A stretch of 64,000 bases of DNA from Apium graveolens. Its lineage: Eukaryota > Streptophyta > Magnoliopsida > Apiales > Apiaceae. The notes beneath the pieces are model-generated. The model ran no database searches. It was not told where the DNA came from and saw nothing but the letters and a program-made list of their open reading frames with translations. This document shows positions 1 through 13,000 of the stretch, one piece after another (the first letter of the stretch is position 1; the number at the start of each line of letters is the position of its first letter). A program made the translations under genes and the position numbers. The stretch covers positions 62,001 through 126,000 of the forward strand of contig NW_027418087.1 in the NCBI RefSeq assembly GCF_009905375.1. Reading direction: 5' to 3'.

Positions 1-1180
1 TGTTATATTATAATTTAAATTACTAAAATTAGTTCTGGGAGTATTTGGTTCCCTATAAAAAAGGTAAGAAAGAAGTTGAGTATAATTAGAAATTAAGTTG
101 GATAATATTCTATAGAGTTTTTAGTTATGCTAGATACATGATTTAATTTTTTAAGTAAATTATATTTTTTAAACTTTGCTTTTGGAAGGTGTTAACGTAT
201 TTTTAACGAAGGTGTTAACGAACCGACCAAACCACTTATAGTAAATTATAAAAAAAGAATAAATAAATATTATTTAGATTAATAAATTTAAAATATTTAC
301 ATATTGTTTTGAATGTAATATATTATGGAAGCATTCAAAATTTAGATAGTTAAAATCTTAAAAAGTCCTCATATCACAACCTTTTTGCTGTAAGAAGGTG
401 CGAGTTTCAATAACGGTGGTGTACGTGGATGATTTAATATTGATTTTCTTTAATTATTTATTCTCGATTTATTAATTTTTTTGTTATATTATAATTTAAG
501 TTATTAAAAAATATTTTTGGAAGTGTTTCGTTTCCAACAAAAGAGGCAAGAAAAATATTGAGTGCTATTAGAAATTAGGTTGCATAATAATTCATAGAGT
601 TCGTAGTTATATTGGATACATGATTTATTTATTTTTAGTTAAATTCTATTATTTTAATTTATTTTGGAAGATGTTAACGTACTTTTTCCGAATGTTTTAG
701 CCAAATGAAACAATGTTTGGCTTATAATAGTATAATATAGATAGATTAATTAGTTTATTATATTATAATTTAAATTACTAAAATTAGTTTTGGAAGTATT
801 TGGTTCCCTATAAAAAAGGTAAGAAAGAAATTGAGTATAATTAGAAATTAAGTTGGATAATAATCTATAGAGTTTTTAGTTATGCTAGATACATGATTTA
901 ATTTTTTAAGTAAATTATATTTTTTAAACTTTGCTTTTGGAAGGTGTTAACTTATTTTTAACGAAAGTGTTAACCAACCGACCAAATGAAACCATATTTC
1001 GCTTATAATAAATTATAAAAACCAACAAATATATATTATTTATATTAATGAATTTAAAATATCTACATATTGTTTTGAATGTATAATATTATGGAAGCAT
1101 TCAAAATTTAGATAGTTCAAATCTTAAAAAGTCCTCATATCACAACCTTTGCCGTAAGAAGGCGCCACTTGAATAATGGT

Positions 1181-4100
1181 GGTGTACATGGATGATTTGA
1201 TATTGATTTTTTTAAAATTATTTGTTCTCGATTTATTAATTTTTTTGTTATATTATAATTTAAGTTATTAAAAATATTTTTGGAAGTGTTTCGTTTCCGA
1301 CAAAAGAGGCAAGAAAAAATTTGAGTGCGATTAGAAATTAAGTTGGATAATAATTCATAGAGTTCGTAGGGTATATTAGATACATGATTTATTTATTTTC
1401 AATTCAATTATATTTTTTTAATTTATTTTGGAAGATATTAACATACTTTTTACGAATGTTTTAACCAAATGAAATAATGTTTTGCTTATAATAGTATAAT
1501 ATAGATAGATTAATTAGTTTTTTATATTATAATTTAAATTACTAAAATTAGTTTTGGAAGTATTTGGTTTCCTATAAAAAAGGTAAGAAAGAAGTTGAGT
1601 ATAATTAGAAATTAAGTTAGATAATAATCTATAGAGTTTTTAGTTATGCTAGATACATGATTTAATTTTTTAGGTAAATTATATTTTTTAAACTTTGGTT
1701 TTGGAGGTGTTAACGTATTTTTAACAAATGTGTTAACCAACCAACCAAACGAAACCATATTTTGCTTATAATAAATTATAAAAAAGAATAAATATATATT
1801 ATTTAGATTAATGAATTTAAAATATTTACATATTGTTTTGAATGTATTATAATATGGAAGCATTCAAAATTTAGATAGTTAAAATCTTAAAAAGTCCTCA
1901 TATCACAACCTTTGCTATAAGAAGGCGCTAGTTGAATAACGGTAGTGTACCTGGATGATTTGATATTGATTATTTTTAAAATTATTTGTTCTCGATTTAT
2001 TAATTTTTTTATTATATTACAATTTAAGTTATTAAAAATATTTTTGGAAGTGTATTAAGTTGGATAATAATTGATAGAGTTCGTAGGTAAGAAAGAAGTT
2101 GAGTATAATTAGAAATTAAGTTAGATAATAATCTATAGAGTTTTTAGTTATGCTAGATACATGATTTAATTTTTTAAGTAAATTATATTTTTTAAACTTT
2201 GGTTTTGGAGGTGTTAACGTATTTTTAACAAATGTGTTAACCAACCGACCAAACGAAACCATATTTCGCTTATAACAAATTATAAAAACCAACAAAAATA
2301 TACTATTTATATTAATGAATTTAAAATATCTACATATTGTTTTGAATGTATAATATTATGGAAGCATTCAAAATTTAGATAGTTCAAATCTTAAAAAATC
2401 CTCATATCACAACCTTTGCTCTAAGAAGGGGCCAGACTGAATAATGGTGGTGTACATGGATGATTTGATATTGATTTTTTAAAAATTATTTGTTCTCGAT
2501 TTATTAATTTTTTTGTTATATTATAATTTAAGTTATTAAAAATATTTTTGGAAGTGTTTTGTTTCCGACAAAAGAGGCAATAAAAAAGTTGAATGCGATT
2601 AGAAATTAAGTTGGATAATAATTCATAGAGTTCGTAGTTTTATTAGATACATGATTTATTTATTTTTAATTAAATTATATTTTTTTAATTTATTTTGGAA
2701 AATATTAACATACATTTTACGAATGTTTTAACCAAATGAAACAATGTTTCACTTATAATAGTATAATATAGCTACATTAATTAGTTTGTTATATTACAAT
2801 TTAAATTACTAAAATTAGTTCTGGAAGTATTTGGTTCCCTATAAAAAAGGTAAGAAAGAAGTTGAGTATAATTAGAAATTAAGTTGGATAATATTAATCT
2901 ATAGAGTTTGTAGATATGCTAGATACATGATTTAATTTTTTAAGTAAATTATATTTTTCAAACTTTGCTTTTGGAAGGTGTTAACGTATTTTTCAGGAAG
3001 GTGTTAACCAACCAACCAAAAGGAAATCATATTTAGCATATAATAAATTATAAAAAACAATAAATATATATTATTTAGGTTAATGAATTTAAAATATTTA
3101 CATATTGTTTTGAATGTATTATATTATGGAAGAATTCAAAATTTAGATAGTTCAAATCTTAAAAAGTCCTCATATCACAACATTTGCTGCAAGAAGGCGC
3201 TAGTTGAATAACGGTAGTGTACTGGATGATTTGATATTGATTATTTTTAAAATTATTTGTTCTCGATTTATTAATTTTTTTATTATATTACAATTTAAGT
3301 TATTAAAAATATTTTTGGAAGTGTATTAAGATGGATAATAATTCATAGAGTTCGTAGGTATATTAGATACATGATTTATTTATTTTTAATTAATTTATAT
3401 TTTTTTAATTTATTTTGGAAGATATTAACATACTTTTTGCGAATGTTTTAACCAAATGAAACAATGTTTTGCTTATAATAGTATAATATAGATAGATTAA
3501 TTAGTTTATTATATTATAATTAAAATTACTAAAATTAGTTTTGGAAGTATTTGGTTTCCTATAAAAAAGGTAAGAAAGAAGTTGAGTATAATTAGAAATT
3601 AAGTTAGATAATAATCTATAGAGTTTTTAGTTATGCTAGATACATGATTTAATTTTTTAGGTAAATTATATTTTTTAAACTTTGCTTTTGGAGGGGTTAA
3701 CGTATTTTTAACAAATGTGTTAACCAACCGAACAAACAAAACCATGTTTGCTTATAATAAATTATAAAAAAGAATAAATATATATTATTTAGATTAATGA
3801 ATTTAAAATATTTATATATTGTTTTGAATGTATTATATTATGGAAGCATTCAAAATTTAGATAGTTAAAATCTTAAAAATCCTCATATCACCCTTTGCTG
3901 TAAGAAGGCGCCAGTCTGAATAATGGTGGTGTACATGGATGATTTGATATTGATTTTTTTTAAATTATTTGTTCTTGATTTAATAATTTTTTTTGTTATA
4001 TTATAATTTAAGTTATTAAAATTATTTTTGGAAGTTTTTCGTTTCAGACAAAAGAGGCAAGAAAAAAGTTGAGTGCGATTAGAAATTAAGTTGGATAATA

Positions 4101-7100
4101 ATCTATAGAGTTTTTTGTTATGCTTGATACATGATTTAATTTTTTAAGTAAATTATATTTTTTAAACTTTGCTTTTGGAGGTGTTAACGTATTTTTAACA
4201 AATGTGTTAACCAAACCAAACGAAACCATGTTTGCTTATAAAAAATTATAAAGAAGAATAAATATATATTATTTAGATTAATGAATTTAAAATATTTACA
4301 TATATATTTAGCAAAAATATATATATATATATTTACATATTGTTTTGAATATATTATATTATGGAAACATTCAAAATTTAGATATTTAAAATCTAAAAAA
4401 ATCCTCATATCACAACCTTTGCTGTAAGAAGGGGCCAGTCTGAATAATGGTGGTGTACATGGATGATTTGATATTGATTTTTTAAAAATTATTTATTCTT
4501 GATTTATTAATTTTTTTTGTTATATTATAATTTAAGTTATTAAAAATATTTTTGGATGTGTTTTGTTTCCGACAAAAGAGGCAAGAAAAAAGTTGAGTGC
4601 GATTAGAAATTAAGTTGGATAATAATTCATAGAGTTCGTAGTTTTATTAGATACATGATTTATTTATTTTTAATTAAATTATATTTTTTTAATTTATTTT
4701 GGAAGATATTAACATACTTTTTACGAATGTTTTAACCAAATGAAACAATGTTTCACTTATAATAGTATAATATTGCTACATTAATTAGTTTGTTATATTA
4801 AAATTTAAATTACTAAAATTAGTTCTGGATGTATTTGGTTCCCTATAAAAAAGGTAAGAAAGAATTTGAGTATTATTAGAAATTAAGTTGGATAATATTT
4901 CTCTATAGAGTTTGTAGTTATGCTAGATACATGATTTAATTTTTTAAGTAAATTATATTTTTCAAACTTTGCTTTTGGAAGGTGTTAACGTATTTTTAAA
5001 GAAGGTGTTAACCAACCCACCAAACGAAATCATATTTAGCTTATAATAAATTATAAAAGATAGTTCAAATCTTAAAAAGTCCTCATATCACAACCTTTGC
5101 TGTAAGAAGGCGGGAGTTGAATAACGGTAGTGTATGTGGATGATTTGATATTGATTATTTTTAAAATTATTTGTTCTCGATTTATTAATTTTTTTTATTA
5201 TATTACAATTTAAGTTATTAAAATTATTTTTGGAAGTGTATTAAGTTGGATAACAATTCATAGAGTTCGTAGGTATATTAGATACATGATTTATTTATTT
5301 TTAGTTAAATTATATTTTTTTAATTTATTTTGGAAGATATTAACATACTTTTTACGAATGTTTTAACCAAATGAAACAATGTTTTGCTTATAATAGTATA
5401 ATATAGATAGATTAATTAGTTTGTTATATTATAATATAAATTACTAAAATTAGTTTTGGAAGTATTTGGTTTCCTATAAAAAAGGTAAGAAAGAAGTTGA
5501 GTATAATTAGAAATTAAGTTAGATAATAATCTATAGAGTTTTTAGTTATGATAGATACATGATTTAATTTTTTAAGTAAATTATATTTTTTAAACTTTGC
5601 TTTTGGACGTGTTAACGTATTTTTAACAAATGTGTTAACCAACCGACCAAACGAAACCATGTTTTGCTTATAATAAATTATAAAAAAGCATTCAAAATTT
5701 AGATAGTTCAAATCTTAAAAAGTCCTCATATCATATCACAACCTTTGCTGTAAGAAGGCGCCAGTTGAATAATGGTGGTGTACATGGATGATTTGATATT
5801 GATTTTTTTTAAATTATTTGTTCTCGATTTATTAATTTATTTGTTATATTATAATTTAAGTTATTAAAAATATTTTTGGAAGTGTTTCGTTTCCGATAAA
5901 AGAGGCAAGAAAAAAGTTTAGTGCGATTAGAAATTAAGTTGGATAATAATTCATAGAGTTCGTAGTTATATTAGATAGATGATTTATTTATTTTTAATTA
6001 AATCATATTTTTTTAATTTTTTTTGGAAGATATTAACATTCTTTTTACTAATGTTTTAACCTAATGAAACAATGTTTCACTTATAATAGTATAATATAGA
6101 TACATTAATTAGTTTGTTATATTATAAGTTAAATTACTAAAATTAGTTCTGAAAGTATTTAAAAAGCTAAGAAAGAAGTTGAGTATAATTAGAAATTAAG
6201 TTGGATAATAATCTATAGAGTTTGTAGTTATGCAAGATACATGATTTAATTTTTTGAGTAAATTATATTTTTCAAACTTTGCTTTTGGAAGGTGTTAACG
6301 TATTTTTAAAGAAGGTGTTAACCAACCGAACAAACGAAACCATATTTAGATTATAAAAAATTATAAAAAAATATATATAAATATTATTTAGATTAATGAA
6401 TTTAATATATTTACGTATTGTTTTGAATGTATTATATTATGGAAGCATTCAAAATTTAGATAGTTCAAATCTTAAAAAGTCCTCATATCACAACCTTTGT
6501 TTATTAGATAATAATTCATAGAGTTCGTAGTTATATTAGATACTTGATTTATTTATTTTCAATTAAATTATATTATTTTAATTTATTTTGGAAAATATTA
6601 ACTTACTTTTTATGATTGTATTAGCCAAATGAAACAATGTTTCGCTTATAATAGTATAATATATATAGATTAATTAGTTTATTATATTATAATTTAAATT
6701 ACTAAAATTAGTTTTGGAAGTATTTGGTTCCCTATAAAAAAGGTAAGAAAGAAGTTGACTATTATTAGAATTTAAGTTGGATAATATTCTATAGATTTTG
6801 TAGTTATGCTATATACATGATTTAATTTTTTAGGTAAATTATATTTTTTAAACTTTGCTTTTGGAAGGTGTTAACATATTTTTAACGAAGGTAACCGACC
6901 CAATGAAACCATGTTTCGCTTATAATAAATTATAAAAAAGAATAAATATATATTATTTAGATTAATGAATTTAAAATATTTACATATTATTTTGAATGTA
7001 TTATATTATGGAAGCATTCAAAATTTAGATAGTTCAAATCTTAAAAAGTCCTCATATCACAACCTTTGCTGTAAGAAGAGGCGAGTTAAATAAGGGTGGT

Positions 7101-8500
7101 GTTAGTGGATGATTTGATATCGATTATTTTTAAAATTATTTGTTCTCGATTTATTAATTTTTTTGTTATCTTACAATTTAAGTTATAAAAAATATTTTTG
7201 GAAGTGTATTAAGCTGGATTATAATTCATAGAGTTCGCAGTTATATTAGATACATGATTTATTTATTTTTAATTAAATTATATTATTTTAATTTATTTTG
7301 GAAGATATTAACATACTTTTTATCAATGTTTTAACCAAATGAAACAATGTTTCGCTTATAATAGTATAATATAGATAGATTAATTAGTTTATTATATTAT
7401 AATTTAAATTACTAAAATTAGTTTTGGAAGTATTTGGTTCCCTATAAAAAGGTAAGAAAGAAGTTGACTATAATTAGAAATTAAGTTGGATAATAATCTA
7501 TATAGTTTGAAGTTATGCTAGATACATGATTTAATTTTTGAAGTAAAATATATTTTTCAAACTTTGCTTTTGAAGGTGTTAACGTATTTTTAACGAAGGT
7601 GTTAACCAACCAACCAAACGAAACCATATTTAGCTTATAATAAATTATAAAAAATAATAAATATATATTATTTAGATTAATAAATTTAAAATATTTACAT
7701 ATTGTTTTGAATATATTATATTATGGAAGCATTCAAAATTTAAATATTTCAAATCTTTAAAAGTCCTCATATCACAACCTTTGCTGTAAGAAGGCACAAG
7801 TTGAATAAAGGTGGTGTACGTGGATTATTTGATATTGATTATTTTTAAAATTATTGGTTCTCGATTTATTAATTTTGTTGTTATATTACAATCTAAGTTA
7901 TTAAAAAAAAATTTTAAAGTGTATTAAATTGGATAATAATTCATAGAGTTCGTAGTTATATAAGATACATGATTTATTTATTTATAATTAAATTATATTT
8001 TTTAAATTTATTTAGGAATATAATAAAATACTTTTTACGAAAGTTTTAACCAAATGAAACAATGTTTCGCTTATAATAGTATAATATAGATAGATTAATT
8101 AGTTTGTTATATTATAATTTAAATTACTAAAATTAGTTTTGGAAGTATTTGGTTCCCTATAAAAAAAGGTAAAAAAGAAGTTGAGTATAATTAGAAATTA
8201 AGTTGGATAATAATCTATTGAGTTTTTAGTTATGCTAGATACATGATTTAATTTTTTAAGTAAATTATATTTTTTAAACTTTGCTTTTGGAAGGTGTTAA
8301 CTTATTTTTAACGAAGGTGTTAAGCAACCGACCAAACCAAACCACATTTCGCTTATAATAAATTATAAAAACCAACAAATATATATTATTTATTTTAATG
8401 AATTTAAAATATCTACATATTGTTTTGAATGTATAATATTATGGAAGCATTCAAAATTTAGATAGTTCAAATCTTAAAAAGTCCTCATATCACAACCTTT
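1181..8500. repeat. Mixed, rearranged part of the satellite array
   Basis: Monomer spacing here varies (505, 524, 648, 677, 712, 767 and 1,321 bp), unlike the regular array to the right. Long and short forms of the B subunit are interspersed: short B units (GGAAGTGT joined directly to ATTAAGTTGG) occur near 2047, 3318, 5236, 7204 and 7919. Several monomers are joined out of register. Near 2078 a B unit jumps into an A unit at TTCGTAGGTAAGAAAG. Near 4107 B jumps to A again. Near 6498 an A unit ends at CAACCTTTG and continues inside a B unit. No gene is present. Confidence 0.85.
4294..4330. repeat. 37-bp insertion with (AT)n between direct repeats
   Basis: One monomer carries about 37 extra bases containing a run of AT dinucleotides. 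The insertion is flanked by a direct repeat ATTTACATAT (4294-4303 and 4331-4340), as expected from replication slippage. I did not see it in other monomers. Confidence 0.7.
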
Positions 8501-9320
8501 GCTGTACATGGTGGTGTACATGGATGATTTGATATTGATTTCTTTTAAAATATTTGTTCTCGATTTATTAATTTTTTTTGTTATATTACAATTTAAGTTA
8601 CTAAAAATATTTTTGGAAGTGTTTCGTTTTCGACAAAAGATGCAAGAAAAAAATTGAGTGCGATTAGAAATTAATTGGATAATAATTCATAGAATTCGTA
8701 GTTATATTAGATACATGATTTATTTATTTTTAATTAAATTATATTTTTTTAATTTATTTTGGAAGATATTAACATACTTTTTACGAATGTTTTAACCAAA
8801 TGAAACAACGTTTCGCTTATAATAGTATAATATAGATAGATTAATTAATTTGTTATATTATAATTTAAATTACTAAAATTAGTTCTGGAAGTATTTGGTT
8901 CCCTATAAAAAAGGTAAGAAAAGAAGTTGAGTATAATTAGAAATTAAGTCGGATAATATTCTATAGAGTTTTTATTTATGCTAGATACATGATTTAATTT
9001 TTTAAGTAAATTATATTTTTTAAACTTTGCTTTTGGAAGGTGTTAACGAACCGACCAAACCATATTTCGCTTATAGTAAATTATAAAAAAGAATAAATAA
9101 ATATTATTTAGATTAAATAATTTAAAATATTTACATATTGTTTTGAATGTAATATATTATGGAAGCATTCAAAATTTAGATAGTTAAAATCTTAAAAAGT
9201 CCTCATATCACAACCTTTTTGCTGTAAGAAGGTGCGAGTCTGAATAACAGTGGTGTACGTGGATGATTTAATATTGATTTTTTTAAATTATTTATTCTCG
9301 ATTTAATAATTTTTTTGTTA

Positions 9321-9594
9321 TATTATAATTTAAGTTATTAAAAAATATTTTTGGAAGTGTTTCGTTTCCAACAAAAGAGGCAAGAAAAATATTTAGTGCT
9401 ATTAGAAATTAGGTTGCATAATAATTCATAGAGTTCGTAGTTATATTGGATACATGATTTATTTATTTTTAGTTAAATTATATTATTTTAATTTATTTTG
9501 GAAGATGTTAACATACTTTTTACGAATGTTTTAGCCAAATGAAATAATGTTTCGCTTATAATAGTATAATATAGATAGATTAATTAGTTTATTA
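9321..9594. repeat. Satellite B subunit (representative, 274 bp)
   Basis: This is the shorter half of the monomer. Read side by side with the A subunit it shares an ordered series of words: TATTATAATTTAA, TTGGAAGT, GG(C/T)AAGAAA, ATTAGAAATTA, ATAGAGTT, ATACATGATTTA, TTTTGGAAG, GTTAAC, CCAAA, and GTTTCGCTTATAAT. The two halves are therefore diverged copies of one ~275-bp ancestor. The long form of B has about 47 bases (around the words CAACAAAAGAGGCAAGAAA) that are missing from the short form common in the right-hand arrays. Confidence 0.8.
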
Positions 9595-10085
9595 TATTAT
9601 AATTTAAATTACTAAAATTAGTTTTGGAAGTATTTAGTTCCCTATAAAAAAAGGTAAGAAAGAATTTGAGTATAATTAGAAATTAAGTTGGATAATAATC
9701 TATAGAGTTTTTAGTTATGCTAGATACATGATTTAATTTTTTAAGTAAATTATATTTTTTAAACTTTGCTTTTGGAAGGTCTTAACTTATTTTTAACGAA
9801 GGTGTTAACCAACCGACCAAACGAAACCATATTTCGCTTATAATAAATTATAAAAACCAACAAATATATATTATTTATATTAATGAATTTAAAATATCTA
9901 CATATTGTTTTGAATGTATAATATTATGGAAGCATTCAAAATTTTGATAGTTCAAATCTTAAAAAGTCCTCATATCACAACCTTTGCTGTAAGAAAGCGC
10001 GAGTTGAATAATGGTGGTGTACATGGATGATTTGATATTGATTTCTTTTAAAATATTTGTTCTCGATTTATTAATTTTTTTGTTA
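9595..10085. repeat. Satellite A subunit (representative, 491 bp)
   Basis: The first ~275 bp of this subunit parallels the B subunit. The remaining ~215 bp has no counterpart in B. That extra part begins near the end of GCTTATAATAAATTATAAAA and contains GGAAGCATTCAAAATTTAG, CTTAAAAAGTCCTCATATCA, a GCTGTAAGAAGG word and the anchor GGTGGTGTACATGGATGAT. Its sense translation resembles part of copia reverse transcriptase (see the RT-relic entries). The A unit also has GGTGTTAAC twice, about 24 bp apart. Confidence 0.8.
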
Positions 10086-13000
10086 TATTACAATTTAAGT
10101 TACTAAAAATATTTTTGAAAGTGTTTCGTTTTCGACAAAAGAGGCAAGAAAAAAATTGAGTGCGATTAGAAATTAATTGGATAATAATTCATAGAGTTCG
10201 TAGTTATATTAGATACATGATTTATTTATTTTTAAATAAATTATATTTTTTTAATTTATTTTGGAAGATATTAACATACTTTTTACGAATGTTTTAAACA
10301 AATGAAACAATGTTTCGCTTATAATAGTATAATATAGATAGATTAATTAATTTGTTATATTATAATTTAAATTACTAAAATTAGTTCTGGAAGTATTTGG
10401 TTCCCTATAAAAAAGGTAAGAAAGAAGTTGAGTATAATTAGAAATTAAGTTGGATAATATTCTATAGAGTTTTTAGTTATGTTAGATACATGATTTAATT
10501 TTTTAAGTAAATTATATTTTTTAAACTTTGCTTTTGGAAGGTGTTAACGTATTTTTAACGAAGGTGTTAACGAACCGACCAAACCACTTATAGTAAATTA
10601 TAAAAAAAGAATAAATAAATATTATTTAGATTAATGAATTTAAAATATTTACATATTGTTTTGAATGTAATATATTATGGAAGCATTCAAAATTTAGATA
10701 GTTAAAATCTTAAAATGTCCTCATATCACAACCTTTTTGCTGTAAGAAGGTGCGAGTTTCAATAACGGTGGTGTACGTAGATGATTTAATATTGATTTTT
10801 TTAATTATTTATTCTCGATTTATTAATTTTTTTGTTATATTATAATTTAAGTTATTATAAAATATTTTTGGAAGTGTTTCGTTTCCAACAAAAGAGGCAA
10901 GAAAAATATTGAGTGTTATTAGAAATTATGTTGCATAATAATTCATAGAGTTCGTCGTTATATTGGATACATGATTTATTTATTTTTAGTTAAATTCTAT
11001 TATTTTAATTTATTTTGGAAGATGTTAACGTACTTTTTCCGAATGTTTTAGCCAAATGAAACAATGTTTCGCTTATAATAGTATAATATAGATAGATTAA
11101 TTAGTTTATTATATTATAATTTAAATTACTAAAATTAGTTTTGGAAGTATTTGGTTCCCTATAAAAAAGGTAAGAAAAAAGTTAAGTATAATTAGAAATT
11201 AAGTTGGATAATAATCTATAGAGTTTTTAGTTATGCTAGATACATGATTTAATTTTTTAAGTAAATTATATTTTTTAAACTTTGCTTTTGGAAGGTGTTA
11301 ACTTATTTTTAACGAAAGTGTTAACCAACCGACAAAACGAAACCATATTTCGCTTATAATAAATTATAAAAACCAACAAATATATACTATTTATATTAAT
11401 GAATTTAAAATATCTACATATTGTTTTGAATGTATAATATTATGGAAGCATTCAAAATTTAGCTAGTTCAAATCTTAAAAAGTCCTCATATCACAACCTT
11501 TGCTGTAAGAAGGCGCGAGTTGAATAATGGTAGTGTACATGGATGATTTGATATTGATTTCTTTTAAAATATTTGTTCTCGATTTATTAATTTTTTTGTT
11601 ATATTACAATTTAAGTTACTCAAAATATTTTTGGAAGTGTTTCGTTTTCGACAAAAGATGCAAGAAAAAAATTGAGTGCGATTAGAAATTAATTGGATAA
11701 AAAATCATAGAGTTCGTAGTTATATTAGATACATGATTTATTTATTTTTAATTAAATTATATTTTTTTAATTTATTTTAGAAGATATTAACATACTTTTT
11801 ACGAATGTTTTAACCAAATGAAACAATGTTTCGCTTATAATAGTATAATATAGATAGATTAATTAATTTGTTATATTATAATTTAAATTACTAAAATTAG
11901 TTCTGGAAGTATTTGGTTCCCTATAAAAAAGGTAAGAAAGAAGTTGAGTATAATTAGAAATTAAGTTGGATAATATTCTATAGAGTTTTTAGTTTTGCTA
12001 GATACATGATTTAATTTTTTAAGTAAATTATATTTTTTAAACTTTGCTTTTGGAAGGTGTTAACTTATTTTTAACGAAGGTGTTAACGAACCCACCAAAC
12101 CATGTTTCGCTTATAGTAAATTATAAAAAAGAATAAATAAATATTATTTAGATTAATGAATTTAAAATATTTACATATTGTGTTGAATGTAATATATTAT
12201 GGAAGCATTCAAAATTTAGATAGTTAAAATCTTAAAAAGTCCTCATATCACAACCTTTTTGCTGTAAGAAGGTGCGAGTCTGAATAACGGTGGTGTACGT
12301 GGATGATTTAATATTGATTTTTTTTAATTATGTATTCTCGATTTATTAATTTTTTTGTTATATTATAATTTAAGTTATTAAAAAATATTTTTGGAAGTGT
12401 TTCGTTTCCAACAAAAGAGGCAAGAAAAATATTAAGTGCTATTAGAAATTAGGTTGCATAATAATTCATAGAGTATTGGATACATGATTTATTTATTTTT
12501 AGTTAAATTATATTATTTTAATTTATTTTGGAAGATGTTAACATACTTTTTACGAATGTTTTAGCCAAATGAAACAATGTTTCGCTTATAATAGTATAAT
12601 ATAGATAGATTAATTAGTTTATTATATTATAATTTAAATTACTAAAATTAGTTTTGGAAGTATTTGGTTCCCTATAAAAAAGTTAAGAAAGAAGTTGAGT
12701 ATAATTAGAAATTAAGTTGGATAATAATCTATAGAGTTTTTAGTTATGCTAGATACATGATTTAATTTTTTAAGTAAATTATATTTTTTAAACTTTGCTT
12801 TTGGAAGGTGTTAACTTATTTTTAACGAAAGTGTTAACCAACCGACCAAACGAAACCATATTTCGCTTATAATAAATTATAAAAACCAACAAATATATAC
12901 TATTTATATTAATGAATTTAAAATATCTACATATTGTTTTGAATGTATAATATTATGGAAGCATTCAAAATTTAGATAGTTCAAAACTTAAAAAGTCCTC

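Noticed and set aside
1612..5711. Minus-strand open frames of 65-83 codons in the satellite (also at 39,223-39,474 and 41,349-41,558)
   Set aside because: They are the same low-complexity reading of the repeat in different monomers (Asn, Lys, Phe, Ile and Tyr rich), start and stop differently in each copy and have no domain. They are chance frames.
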